Origin: Oryzomonas sp.
GTDB lineage: Bacteria > Desulfobacterota > Desulfuromonadia > Geobacterales > Pseudopelobacteraceae
Assembly: GCA_031292255.1 (NCBI GenBank)
Contig: JARLHN010000002.1
Location: forward strand, 1-51,483
Length of the DNA: 51,483 nucleotides
Direction of reading: 5' to 3'
Shown here: positions 33,165 to 40,765 of the stretch, piece by piece
How positions within the stretch are numbered: position 1 is the first letter of the stretch
Layout: each line of letters opens with the position of its first letter
Notes under the pieces: generated by a model
Told to the model about the DNA's origin: nothing
Databases searched by the model: none
Seen by the model: only the letters and a program-made list of their open reading frames with translations
Made by a program: the position numbers and the translations under genes

Positions 33165-33998
33165 TCATGGAGCGGCGGAAGATTCCGGCAAGGGACGGAG
33201 AAAGACCACATAGGCGCCGCCTCCGCCCAACTCCCGAGGGGCCGGGGCAAATTCAAGCACCATCCCGCGTCCGGCGTCACGCAGCCAAGAGGCAACTGCC
33301 TGTTGAAGCACCGGCTCACCCGGCGAATTGATCCCCTTGCCGGTGATGACCAGGGCGGCCTTCTGCCCCATGCGACGTGCCGAATCCAGAAAGCGGGGCA
33401 GCGCCGCCAGCGCCTCTTCCCTCGTCAGCCCGTGCAGATCGAGCTGATGGGAAACAGAAATGACGCCGCGCTTCACCTGGCGCAGGCGATTACCCGACAG
33501 CGGCTTCAACTCGTCGTCAGCGGGAACAGAATCGGCGAATTTCGTTTCCAGTTTTAAACGGCCGATCTCCTGCAAAAACAGCTCCGAGGATTCCCGGTCG
33601 TCGCCTGTGGGCTGCAGGAAGGAAGATCGAGCCGACTCACGGAGAGCAGTGCCGCTCCTTTTGACCTTTTCCGCGCCCCCTTGAGGAACGTCCAGCGTTT
33701 TCACGCCGGCCATGGCACGCCGGAACAGCTCGGTTTCGCCTCCCCCGGCCGGCACCGGCCGGTCCCGCCCATCACTCCCCTTGCCGCCGTCCTGCTCTGC
33801 ATGCAACGCCTTTACATCCGCCATAGCCCGCAGGAACACGTCACTTCCCTCCTCAACCGGCTCTGCTTCGCGGGCGGGCCGTTGAGGTGGGGCATCCGGT
33901 TCCTTCCGGGAGATATCCATCCCTTTCAAGACAGTGAAATGGGTGGCGCGAAACCGGTCAACCGCTGCCGGTTTTTCCTGGCGTTTCTTTTTACCCAT
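33165..33998 (-). CDS. Smr-domain protein with three N-terminal linear motifs
   Basis: 277 residues. The C-terminal 95 residues are an Smr domain with LDLHGLTREEALAALPRFL and ALVITGKGINSPGEPVLQQAV...WL, the set found in SmrA/SmrB nucleases. The N-terminal 150 residues are low-complexity and charged. They carry three related segments: VFLRAMADVKAL (54-65), LFRRAMAGVKTL (91-102) and LFLQEIGRLKLE (140-151). SmrA-type proteins usually carry one such segment. RNA or DNA cleavage is the family activity. The ATG overlaps the OmpA-like gene's stop by one base (TGATG), so translation is coupled. Confidence 0.88.
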   Translation of the reverse strand: MGKKKRQEKPAAVDRFRATHFTVLKGMDISRKEPDAPPQRPAREAEPVEEGSDVFLRAMADVKALHAEQDGGKGSDGRDRPVPAGGGETELFRRAMAGVKTLDVPQGGAEKVKRSGTALRESARSSFLQPTGDDRESSELFLQEIGRLKLETKFADSVPADDELKPLSGNRLRQVKRGVISVSHQLDLHGLTREEALAALPRFLDSARRMGQKAALVITGKGINSPGEPVLQQAVASWLRDAGRGMVLEFAPAPRELGGGGAYVVFLRPLPESSAAP

Positions 33999-34846
33999 CA
34001 GTCCCTGGCCACCAAGGTGATTTCAATACGGCGGTTCTTGGCGCGCCCCTCCTTGGTGGCATTGTCGGCCACCGGCTTGAACTCGGAAAAGGCCGCTGCG
34101 GAGAGGTTGGCCGGATCGAGCCCCTGCTGTTGCAGGTATTTGGCGACGTTGATGGCACGTGCTGCCGAAAGCTCCCAGTTCGAAGGGAACTGGGCCGACC
34201 TGATAGGGATGTTGTCGGTGTGCCCCTCGATACGGATCGACTTATCCTTGACCTCTTTCAGGGTCGGGACCATCTTGAGCAGGATGGCTATCCCATCCGG
34301 CTTGACGTCTGCCTTGGCGGAATCGAACAGGATAGCGGCCTCCATGTTGACGGTCAATTTTCCCTTCAATTCCGAGATGGTCACCTGCCCTTGGGCGATC
34401 TCGCTCTTCATGTTATCCAACAGATGTTCGTAAGTGCTGCTGACTTCTTTCACCTTCTCTTCCTTGGCCTTTTGGAGAGCGGCAATCTCATCGCCGAGCT
34501 TTCTGTTCTCCTCTTGCAGATCAGCCACCTTCTGGCGCAACTCGCTGATATTCTTGGAGAGGGTATCGGATTTGGCTTTAAGCACCTGTTCCAGTTCACT
34601 CTTATCCTTGGCGAGCGCCTGATTCTCCTTGACCAGTCCGGCCGCATCGGCCTTCAGCTTGTCAAACTCGGCCTTCAACGCGCTATTATCGGCAGAGAGC
34701 TTCCCGTACTGCTGTTTCAGATCCCCAAGCTCGCCCGACAGGGCTTTGGCTTCATCCTCCTTCAACCGGTACTTGCCTTGGGTAACACAACTGCTCAAAG
34801 CAAGGGCCATCAGGCCCGCCAATACGAGATATATGATTTGTCTCAC
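33998..34846 (-). CDS. OmpA-family lipoprotein with coiled coil
   Basis: 282 residues from a GTG start nine bases after AAGGAGG. The lipobox is LALSSC near residue 20. Residues about 25-150 are a long heptad-rich coiled coil (KLKADAAGLVKENQALAKDKSEL...). Residues about 165-280 are an OmpA C-terminal peptidoglycan-binding domain (ILFDSAKADVKPDG, IEGHTDNIPI, NWELSAARAINVAKYL, AKNRRIEI). It should link the outer membrane to the cell wall in the periplasm. It shares a transcript with the Smr gene. Confidence 0.92.
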   Translation of the reverse strand: MRQIIYLVLAGLMALALSSCVTQGKYRLKEDEAKALSGELGDLKQQYGKLSADNSALKAEFDKLKADAAGLVKENQALAKDKSELEQVLKAKSDTLSKNISELRQKVADLQEENRKLGDEIAALQKAKEEKVKEVSSTYEHLLDNMKSEIAQGQVTISELKGKLTVNMEAAILFDSAKADVKPDGIAILLKMVPTLKEVKDKSIRIEGHTDNIPIRSAQFPSNWELSAARAINVAKYLQQQGLDPANLSAAAFSEFKPVADNATKEGRAKNRRIEITLVARD

Positions 34847-34879
34847 TACACTCGACCTCCTTGGGATTTTTCTGCGGCA

Positions 34880-35266
34880 CTACCGGCTGGCGGCCTTTCT
34901 GCTGAGAGAGATCAAGATCATATCCAAAACCGTTTTCTGCCGCGCCTCGAACTTGTTGAGCACCGCCAGACAAGTGCCCATTGGACAGAGTTCGTGAAGA
35001 AAATCGGCATCCCGGCCGGAAATGATCACCACCCGGTTTTTGTCCATCCCCGACTGAGTGGCGAACGAAAGCAATTTCAAGCCATCCATGGCCGGCATCT
35101 CCAAGTCGATCAGCAGCAGGTCATAGCCACCGGTCATGATGGAGTTCAAGGCCGTTACCGGACTGTTGCAGATATCCACCTGTAGCAGAGGATAGGCGTT
35201 ATGGATGTACTCTGCCAGGAACTCGGTAAAGGCCTGATCGTCATCTATCAGTAATATTCTACCCAT
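34880..35266 (-). CDS. Single-domain response regulator
   Basis: 128 residues, only a receiver domain. The acidic pocket is Asp8-Asp9-Asp10, the phospho-acceptor is Asp54 in LLLIDLEMPAMDG, the Ser/Thr position is Ser in VVIISGRD, and the Lys is in VLNKFEA. No output domain follows, so it acts by protein-protein contact. No histidine kinase is nearby. There is no ribosome site before the ATG; TATATT ends eight bases upstream, so the messenger may be leaderless. It ends 33 bases before the OmpA-like gene. Confidence 0.9.
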   Translation of the reverse strand: MGRILLIDDDQAFTEFLAEYIHNAYPLLQVDICNSPVTALNSIMTGGYDLLLIDLEMPAMDGLKLLSFATQSGMDKNRVVIISGRDADFLHELCPMGTCLAVLNKFEARQKTVLDMILISLSRKAASR

Positions 35267-35324
35267 AACTTTATAATATAGTCGATTTTACGGTACTCAT
35301 GAAACAAAAAAAACAGGGAGTCGG

Positions 35325-35460
35325 CGGGGATGCCATGCCTATTTCAAATCAGGGACGAAATCAACGCGGCAAGGATTGAGGCGACGAAGGCGTACCGTGT
35401 AGTACGTTGAGAAGCAGAAAACGAGCCCGCTAGACATTATGTCCAGGATAGCGCCTTGAT
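35325..35460. repeat. Degenerate relative of the 142-base inverted-repeat element
   Basis: The core GAGGCGACGAAGGCGTACCGTGTAGTACGTTGAG...AACGAGC parallels GAGGAAGCGAGGCGTACCCCTTGGTACGTTGAG...AACGAGC in the element at 40540-40681. The ends are not conserved. Confidence 0.55.
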
Positions 35461-35472
35461 TTTGAATCGGAA

Positions 35473-36417
35473 TTACTTGATGACGCGCGAGGCATTGCTT
35501 AAGACCGTGAAAGGGAGATTAATTCCCAACTCACGGGCAGCGCGCATGTTGATGACCAACTCGATACGGCGGGGGGAGACCAACGAAAGAGGGTTCTGCC
35601 TGGTGCCTTCCAAAATGCGGGCTGCTATGTCGGCAGCAACGTGCCCCTGCTCTTCGGGATTGATTTCAAGCGACATGAGCGCGCCTATTTCGGCAGCGCC
35701 GGGCATTGTGGCAAGTACCGGGATGTTGCGGGTCTTGGTGCGGGCGATGATTTTGCCGAACTGCCGGGACACCAAGCCGCTTTCCGTAGCGAAGACGACG
35801 TCGGAATGGTCGAGCAGGGAAGGAAGGGCCGCCTCCAGGGCAGCGGCTGAGGCAACGTTTGCCTCCACCACGATCATGTCGTGCCGGGGAGCAAATTTCT
35901 TGATCTCATCAAGTTGCTGCTGCGATCCGACCTCGCGGGAGTTGTAAATGACGCCGATCCGCCGCGATGGCTTGATGTACTCCCGGCTGTCCTTGAACGT
36001 CTTGATCAAGGTGATCAACGGCACCCGCGAACTGACACCGCACATACCCCGGTGCGGCCCGTCGGAGACGAAGACGTCAACGGACACCACCGGAATCCCG
36101 TCCGATTCCTTCATGGCCGTGAACGCAGCCGGCGCCCCGTAGGCCACGATCAGGTTCGGGCGGTAGGCCTTGAATTTCCTGATCGTCCTGGACCAGGAGG
36201 GCGGATCGGGATTCGGCACCTGCAGAAAGATATCCACATTGGCCGAGGTATAGCCCAAAGCGGCCAGGGACTTGATGAAGGCTTGGTGCGCCTCCCGGTA
36301 GCGCGGTTGGTCGCTGCTCATGACGGCGGCGATGACCTTGCCGGCGGCGTGGCAATCCAGAGGTCGGCACGCCAGGAGAAGGAGCATCAGCGCTATGAAG
36401 AGGATTCGTTGGCGCAT
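35473..36417 (-). CDS. ABC-type substrate-binding protein (ABC_sub_bind family)
   Basis: About 314 residues from ATG 36417 (a GTG start at 36432 is possible; neither has a strong ribosome site). A signal peptide ends near CHAAG. The body has the VIAAVMSSDQPRYREAHQAFIKSL and IGVIYNSREVGSQQQLDEIKKFA blocks of the periplasmic ABC_sub_bind family, followed by VVFATESGLVSRQFGKIIA. Relatives bind unknown small solutes. No matching permease gene is adjacent; the ATPase gene upstream is of the Mla type and lies 106 bases away. It may stand alone or serve a sensor. Confidence 0.85.
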   Translation of the reverse strand: MRQRILFIALMLLLLACRPLDCHAAGKVIAAVMSSDQPRYREAHQAFIKSLAALGYTSANVDIFLQVPNPDPPSWSRTIRKFKAYRPNLIVAYGAPAAFTAMKESDGIPVVSVDVFVSDGPHRGMCGVSSRVPLITLIKTFKDSREYIKPSRRIGVIYNSREVGSQQQLDEIKKFAPRHDMIVVEANVASAAALEAALPSLLDHSDVVFATESGLVSRQFGKIIARTKTRNIPVLATMPGAAEIGALMSLEINPEEQGHVAADIAARILEGTRQNPLSLVSPRRIELVINMRAARELGINLPFTVLSNASRVIK

Positions 36418-36523
36418 ACCATCCACTACCACCGCGAAGTTAACGATAGCATCGTCGTATGGACCGGAGTTGGAGTTTCGGAAGTTTGTCCATCACCATC
36501 TCTTTTAGAACTCCAGGCAACCA

Positions 36524-37279
36524 TCAGCCTCCCTGGATACCCTTGGTGGTCGTACGAATGAAACGCTGCACGATCGGGTTGACGCTTTTCCGTATCTGGT
36601 CCGGCTTGCCGGTCTCGATGATCTCCCCCTGGTGCATCATGGCGATGCGGTCGGACAGGTACAGGGCAAAATTCAGGTCATGGGTGACAATGATCGTCGT
36701 ATTTCCGGTCCGTTTTTTCAGGGAGAGGAGCGTCTCCGCCAACTCGTCGGTGGTCACCGGGTCCAACTCGGCGGTCGGCTCATCGTAGAGGACCAGATCC
36801 GGCTCCATCGCCAGGGAGCGGGCTATTGCGACCCGCTTCCGCATGCCGCCCGACAGCTCCGAGGTCTGTAACCCTTCACGACCTTCCAGCCCCACAATGG
36901 CCAGTTTTTCGGCGATAATCCCGCCAATGCGGGCCTCGGGATAGACGCGATGCTCCCGCAGCCAGAGCCCCACATTCTCGGCGACGGTCAACGAGTTGAA
37001 CAGGGCAGAGGATTGAAACACCATGCTGCTGCGGAACGTTTGGGGCAGCAGTTTGCCATTCTGGAACACCGGATGGCCGTTAAAGTAGATCTGACCGCTA
37101 TCGGGCGTTTCCAGGCGGATGATGTGCCGCAGCAGGATGCTCTTGCCGGTGCCGGAGGGACCGATGATCGAAAAGGTCTCTCCCGATGCAATGTCGAGGT
37201 CGATATCTTTCAGGACATGGTTGCTGCCAAAAGACTTATTCAGTTTTTCAATTCGGACATCGACACCGTGAACAGGCAT
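36524..37279 (-). CDS. MlaF-like ABC transporter ATP-binding protein
   Basis: 251 residues with all ABC motifs: Walker A GPSGTGKS, Q-loop VFQSSALFNSLTV, signature LSGGMRKRVAIARS, Walker B LVLYDEPTAELDP and the switch His in VTHD. The FNSLTV(A/F)ENV and GMRKRVA(I/L)AR forms are typical of MlaF, the ATPase of phospholipid-retrograde transport. The partner genes (MlaE permease, MlaD MCE protein) are not adjacent, which is unusual. It lies 190 bases after the microprotein gene and may be transcribed separately. Confidence 0.85.
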   Translation of the reverse strand: MPVHGVDVRIEKLNKSFGSNHVLKDIDLDIASGETFSIIGPSGTGKSILLRHIIRLETPDSGQIYFNGHPVFQNGKLLPQTFRSSMVFQSSALFNSLTVAENVGLWLREHRVYPEARIGGIIAEKLAIVGLEGREGLQTSELSGGMRKRVAIARSLAMEPDLVLYDEPTAELDPVTTDELAETLLSLKKRTGNTTIIVTHDLNFALYLSDRIAMMHQGEIIETGKPDQIRKSVNPIVQRFIRTTTKGIQGG

Positions 37280-37470
37280 GGAGGACTCTCGGATAAAATT
37301 TGAATGCAGTATGCATGCCTGCCAAATTCAGAACAGGCACCATGATCTGTTGGCAGCATAACGCCTATGCCGAGGAACGGATAGGGGCAGATCCGGCTGT
37401 CCACAAATACCAGCGTCTCTGCCGTCCGCCCCTGGCCAATGGTTTCTTGTCCGGAGTTTCCGGATGGAAA

Positions 37471-37587
37471 CTATTTTGCCTTATCGTGCTTATTGCTCCG
37501 CAGCATGTTGCTCAAGACAACGCAGACTAAAATGACGATCAGGATAAATCCTATGAAAATCCAATCGGCGGTGCTGAATCCGAACAT
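37471..37587 (-). CDS. 38-residue single-span membrane microprotein
   Basis: Reads MFGFSTADWIFIGFILIVIL, then VCVVLSNMLRSNKHDKAK and a TAG stop. Residues 9-25 form one membrane helix; the C-terminus is basic (inside-positive), predicting N-out, C-in. The ATG overlaps the TPR gene's stop as TAATG, and GGAGG lies eight bases upstream within the end of that gene, so translation is coupled. It is likely to be missed by ORF callers because of its length. It may anchor or signal for the TPR/deacetylase gene products; this is inference from the operon. Confidence 0.7.
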   Translation of the reverse strand: MFGFSTADWIFIGFILIVILVCVVLSNMLRSNKHDKAK

Positions 37588-38495
37588 TACCGGCTCCTCC
37601 TGAAGGTTTCCGCCGCCTCGTTCACCATGCCCAACTCCTGGTAACAGGTCCCCAGCAGGTAATAGACCTCACCCATGGGGAACTGCTCGACAAAGAAGGG
37701 GTCCGCCAGGACATCTTCAATAATGGCGGCGGCCTCGTCGTTGCGTCCGGCGTTGCGCTCCTCCAGCGCCACCGCAAGGGCCGTCAGATAATCCAGGGGG
37801 GAAACCAGCGGGAGCTTGCCGGCCAGGATCGCGGCGATGCGGGCAGCAAGCGGCGCCCGTTTGCCCTCCGCCAACCCGGGCAGCGACTCGGCCCAGACCC
37901 CGGCCGCCTGGTCGTAGCGCCCCACGACGTACAGCGCCTCACCGTATTCGTAGGCAACGCGGCTGTCGGGGGAACCCAGCTCCAGGGCCTTCTTCAGATG
38001 CCTTTCCGCCCCGTACCAGCTTCCCACGGCCTGCTGCAGCGCGTCGAGGCGCGAACCCCTGTCGGCGAAGGTCCGGCCTATCTCCACCTGCAGACCGGCG
38101 TTGGACGGATCGAGCAGGGCAAGGATCTTGAGGCACGTGATCTTGCGATCCAGATAAGCGCTGTCCAGCTCTTTTGCATCCATCATGATGACCTGTCCGC
38201 CCAGTTCGGAGACGATATGGGGATAGGCCTCCTTCAACACGGCGGCGTACTCGGCGGCATGGGCGCATTCGGGATCGAGTCGCAGCGCCTGGTAGATGCC
38301 GCGACCCACCATGTCATAGTCGGGCCCTTCCTGCTGCATTGATGCAAGATCCTCATCCAGGAGCGGGATGGGAGGCTTGCCGTCCCAAGGAATGGCCACG
38401 CGGCCGTCGCGGCCGCTCAAGGTATAACCGGCGGGTGGCGTAACGTAACTGATGCCGCCCAGCGGTGTGGGTGTCGAATCTTCCGAGCTGTTCAT
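37587..38495 (-). CDS. TPR-repeat protein
   Basis: 302 residues from ATG 38495, five bases after GGAG; the start overlaps the upstream stop as ATGA. The N-terminal 60 residues are a Pro/Gly-rich segment (PLGGISYVTPPAGYTL). Several TPR-like helical pairs follow: about 70-105 (MVGRGIYQALRLDPECAHAAEYAAVL), 165-205 (GSWYGAERHLKKALELGSPDSRVAYEYGEALYVVGRYDQAAGVW) and 265-300 (FPMGEVYYLLGTCYQELGMVNEAAETF). There is no signal peptide, so it is cytoplasmic. It likely works with the deacetylase-like and GNAT-like proteins of its operon. Confidence 0.82.
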   Translation of the reverse strand: MNSSEDSTPTPLGGISYVTPPAGYTLSGRDGRVAIPWDGKPPIPLLDEDLASMQQEGPDYDMVGRGIYQALRLDPECAHAAEYAAVLKEAYPHIVSELGGQVIMMDAKELDSAYLDRKITCLKILALLDPSNAGLQVEIGRTFADRGSRLDALQQAVGSWYGAERHLKKALELGSPDSRVAYEYGEALYVVGRYDQAAGVWAESLPGLAEGKRAPLAARIAAILAGKLPLVSPLDYLTALAVALEERNAGRNDEAAAIIEDVLADPFFVEQFPMGEVYYLLGTCYQELGMVNEAAETFRRSR

Positions 38496-39334
38496 CTGGT
38501 CTCCTGCTCCCTCCCGGGAAAGGTATCTATTCCGGCATGCACGCCGATCATCTTGTAGATCTGCACCTCGTCCCACGGCTCGTCCAGAACACCGTCGTGG
38601 ATGGCCCAGCTTCGCCCGCGCACGCTGCGCTCCTGACCTGGCATGCGGAAGGGGGTGGAACCGTTCAACCGGGCATGATAACGGCCTCCCGGTAGAAATT
38701 CCCGGTCGATCTCCATCATCAGGCGCTTGCCGCGCAGGTAGTCGAAACCGTATCTCTCGTAGCGGATGGCGTTATCGTAGCTCAACGGTTCGGCCACGAT
38801 AATCTCCATTCCCAAGGCATCGGTAAATCGCTCCAGCAGCGGAAAAAACTCGGCAAACAGGCGCAATCCGCGACGGGTCTGGTTGGGAAACAGGCCGTCC
38901 TGCATGGCGCGCAGTTCTTCGGGCAGGTTGCGTCCCCGGGAGGCAAACCAGTTCCTTCTGCCGTTTTCGTCCACGTCCACATCGTACCGGGGCGCAGCCG
39001 GATCGCAGATGATGCAGAAGGAAAGCTCCATCTGGTGGTACTGGGTATCGGCCAGTTCGAGAAAGAAGACCGTATCGGCATCATCCGGCCGGGCACGAAC
39101 CTCGATACGCAGAAGCGCAAGTCCGGAGGGCGCGATGATGGTGGCAAGGCGTTCCCCTGCCGCGTTATGGAGCCCGTCAGCGGCCAGCCCCACTAGTTGG
39201 CGCAGACGCAAGGGCACGAGCAAAGCGTACAGCGCTTCTTTTTCATCCTTACCCAACCGGTTGACGGCCAACAGCGATTGCAGCGGCCGTCCGGCTGCAT
39301 CGAGCAACTGGCTATTTCCCGGAAGTTTTGCCAT
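38492..39334 (-). CDS. Unassigned protein with GNAT-like features
   Basis: About 280 residues from ATG 39334 (a TTG three codons earlier is possible); it overlaps the deacetylase-like gene's end by 23 bases. I recognise no family with confidence. The segment around residues 180-200 (ALGMEIIVAEPLSYDNAIRYERYGFDYLRG) resembles the acetyl-CoA-binding helix and A..YER.GF motif of GNAT acetyltransferases. The N-terminal half is hydrophobic/charged mixed with a clear beta-alpha alternation. An acetyltransferase beside a deacetylase would make functional sense, but this is inference. Confidence 0.65.
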   Translation of the reverse strand: MAKLPGNSQLLDAAGRPLQSLLAVNRLGKDEKEALYALLVPLRLRQLVGLAADGLHNAAGERLATIIAPSGLALLRIEVRARPDDADTVFFLELADTQYHQMELSFCIICDPAAPRYDVDVDENGRRNWFASRGRNLPEELRAMQDGLFPNQTRRGLRLFAEFFPLLERFTDALGMEIIVAEPLSYDNAIRYERYGFDYLRGKRLMMEIDREFLPGGRYHARLNGSTPFRMPGQERSVRGRSWAIHDGVLDEPWDEVQIYKMIGVHAGIDTFPGREQETR

Positions 39335-40472
39335 AGGTTCCAACTATACCGGGAAAGATGGCCGCCCTGATCCGCGCAATACTTTTTTCCACCGCATCGA
39401 GGGCTTGGTTGCGCTCATATTCCTCCGACCAGTGCATGGCATCCAGCAAGGCCCGGTGGGGGTAGCCCAACGGCTCGATCTTTTTGACAAAGGCAGCCGG
39501 CAGGCGGGGGTTGAGCTCGACGCCGTTCATAACCGCCCAGGCCATGGTCCAGGCACGGGTCGTGTTCATCAGGTCGTATCCGCCTCCGCCCAGCGCAACC
39601 CAGGGAATCTTGAGCGCCTTGAGCTTGCGCATGATATAGCCGTAGCTGTGGGTCGTAATCTCAAGCCTGGTCAGCGGGTCGGTGCGAAAGGCGTCGGCGC
39701 CGATCTGGGTGACGATGACATCCGGGTCATAGGCCGCTATGAGGGGATAGGCCACTTCATCGAAGGCCTTCATGTAGAGGGCGTCGTCGGTGTGCGCGAT
39801 CAGCGGCACGTTAACCGAATAGCCCCGGCCCCTGCCATGACCGATTTCATTCTCAAAGCCGGTTCCGGGAAAGAAATAGATGCCGCTTTCGTGCAGCGAG
39901 ATGGTCAGAACCCGGTCTGTGTCGTAGAAACCTTCCTGCACTCCGTCGCCGTGGTGGGCGTCGATATCCAGATACACGACCCGCCGTCCCCGCGCCACCA
40001 GCCAGTTGATGGCAAGTACGGCATCGTTTACGTAGGAAAACCCCGAGGCTCTGGCCCGATGGGCATGGTGCCAGCCGCCGGCCAGGTTGAAGGCGACATC
40101 GAACCCCTCCTCTTCCACCAGGCGGGCCGCCTCGAAGGTCGCCCCTGCTCCCAGTGCCGCGCAATCGTAAAGTCCTTTGAAAACCGGACAGTCGGCATCG
40201 CCCAGGCCAAAGCGGAAGTCGGCCCGAGGTTCATCGGAGGTGCTGAACTCCTTGAGGCGCGCCACATATTCAGGGGCATGAAAGGTCAGCACCAGTTCGT
40301 CGTCGATCGGACGGCAGTCGCGGATCTCCATCCCCGGCAGCTTCAGCAGCCCGTAAGCTTCCATCAGGTCCCGTACGAGTCGATAGCGCTGTAACTTGAA
40401 CGGGTGGTCGTCCCCGTAGCTGAAATTTCCGAACAGGGGCGAATATATCAGGGCAGTGCGTCTGGCCGGCAC
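39312..40472 (-). CDS. Histone-deacetylase-family amidohydrolase (AcuC-like)
   Basis: 386 residues from GTG 40472, chosen because AAAGGAG lies five bases upstream; the frame is open to 40514. Zinc-enzyme motifs are complete: HAPEYV, the active-site pair GGWHHAHR with GFSYVNDAVLAI, zinc ligands in YLDIDAHHGDGVQ, Asp in QIGADAFRTDPLTRL, and LGGGGYD. Family members deacetylate proteins (for example acetyl-CoA synthetase) or polyamines. It is the first gene of a four-gene operon with overlapping ends. An inverted-repeat element lies 68 bases upstream of its start, in the promoter region. Confidence 0.92.
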   Translation of the reverse strand: MPARRTALIYSPLFGNFSYGDDHPFKLQRYRLVRDLMEAYGLLKLPGMEIRDCRPIDDELVLTFHAPEYVARLKEFSTSDEPRADFRFGLGDADCPVFKGLYDCAALGAGATFEAARLVEEEGFDVAFNLAGGWHHAHRARASGFSYVNDAVLAINWLVARGRRVVYLDIDAHHGDGVQEGFYDTDRVLTISLHESGIYFFPGTGFENEIGHGRGRGYSVNVPLIAHTDDALYMKAFDEVAYPLIAAYDPDVIVTQIGADAFRTDPLTRLEITTHSYGYIMRKLKALKIPWVALGGGGYDLMNTTRAWTMAWAVMNGVELNPRLPAAFVKKIEPLGYPHRALLDAMHWSEEYERNQALDAVEKSIARIRAAIFPGIVGTYGKTSGK

Positions 40473-40539
40473 AACGACTCCTTTGTTGAATGGCACGCAA
40501 GACCCCGGCATCATGCCTTATTTTTTGGCGTTCGTCTAT

Positions 40540-40681
40540 CAGGTTGTTGAAAAACGTCATGAGGAGGCTGGTATGCAAGGCGCAAGCGAGTGAGGAAGCG
40601 AGGCGTACCCCTTGGTACGTTGAGCTTTTGAACGAGCGGCAACGCCGCAGACCAGCCCCGCAATAGATTTTCAACAACCTG
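40540..40681. mobile_element. 142-base MITE-like element with perfect 14-base ends
   Basis: Begins CAGGTTGTTGAAAAACG and ends GATTTTCAACAACCTG: 14 bases of perfect terminal inverted repeat. It holds an internal hairpin (CGTACCCCTTGGTACG) and no gene. A degenerate relative lies at 35325-35460. Related short elements are common in this bacterial group, so a non-autonomous transposon origin is likely. It sits between the deacetylase operon and the CYTH-NUDIX gene end. Confidence 0.75.
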
Positions 40682-40765
40682 CTACGGGGAAAACCGAGTG
40701 AATCCGGCTTGGTTATCGCGAGAAGGCCCGGTATGCCACGTTGCCCGGAACACGGCGGAAGGTGG

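Noticed and set aside
37300-37530. 76-codon plus-strand frame between the MlaF-like and TPR genes
   Set aside because: It opposes the microprotein, lacks a ribosome site and has no recognisable pattern.
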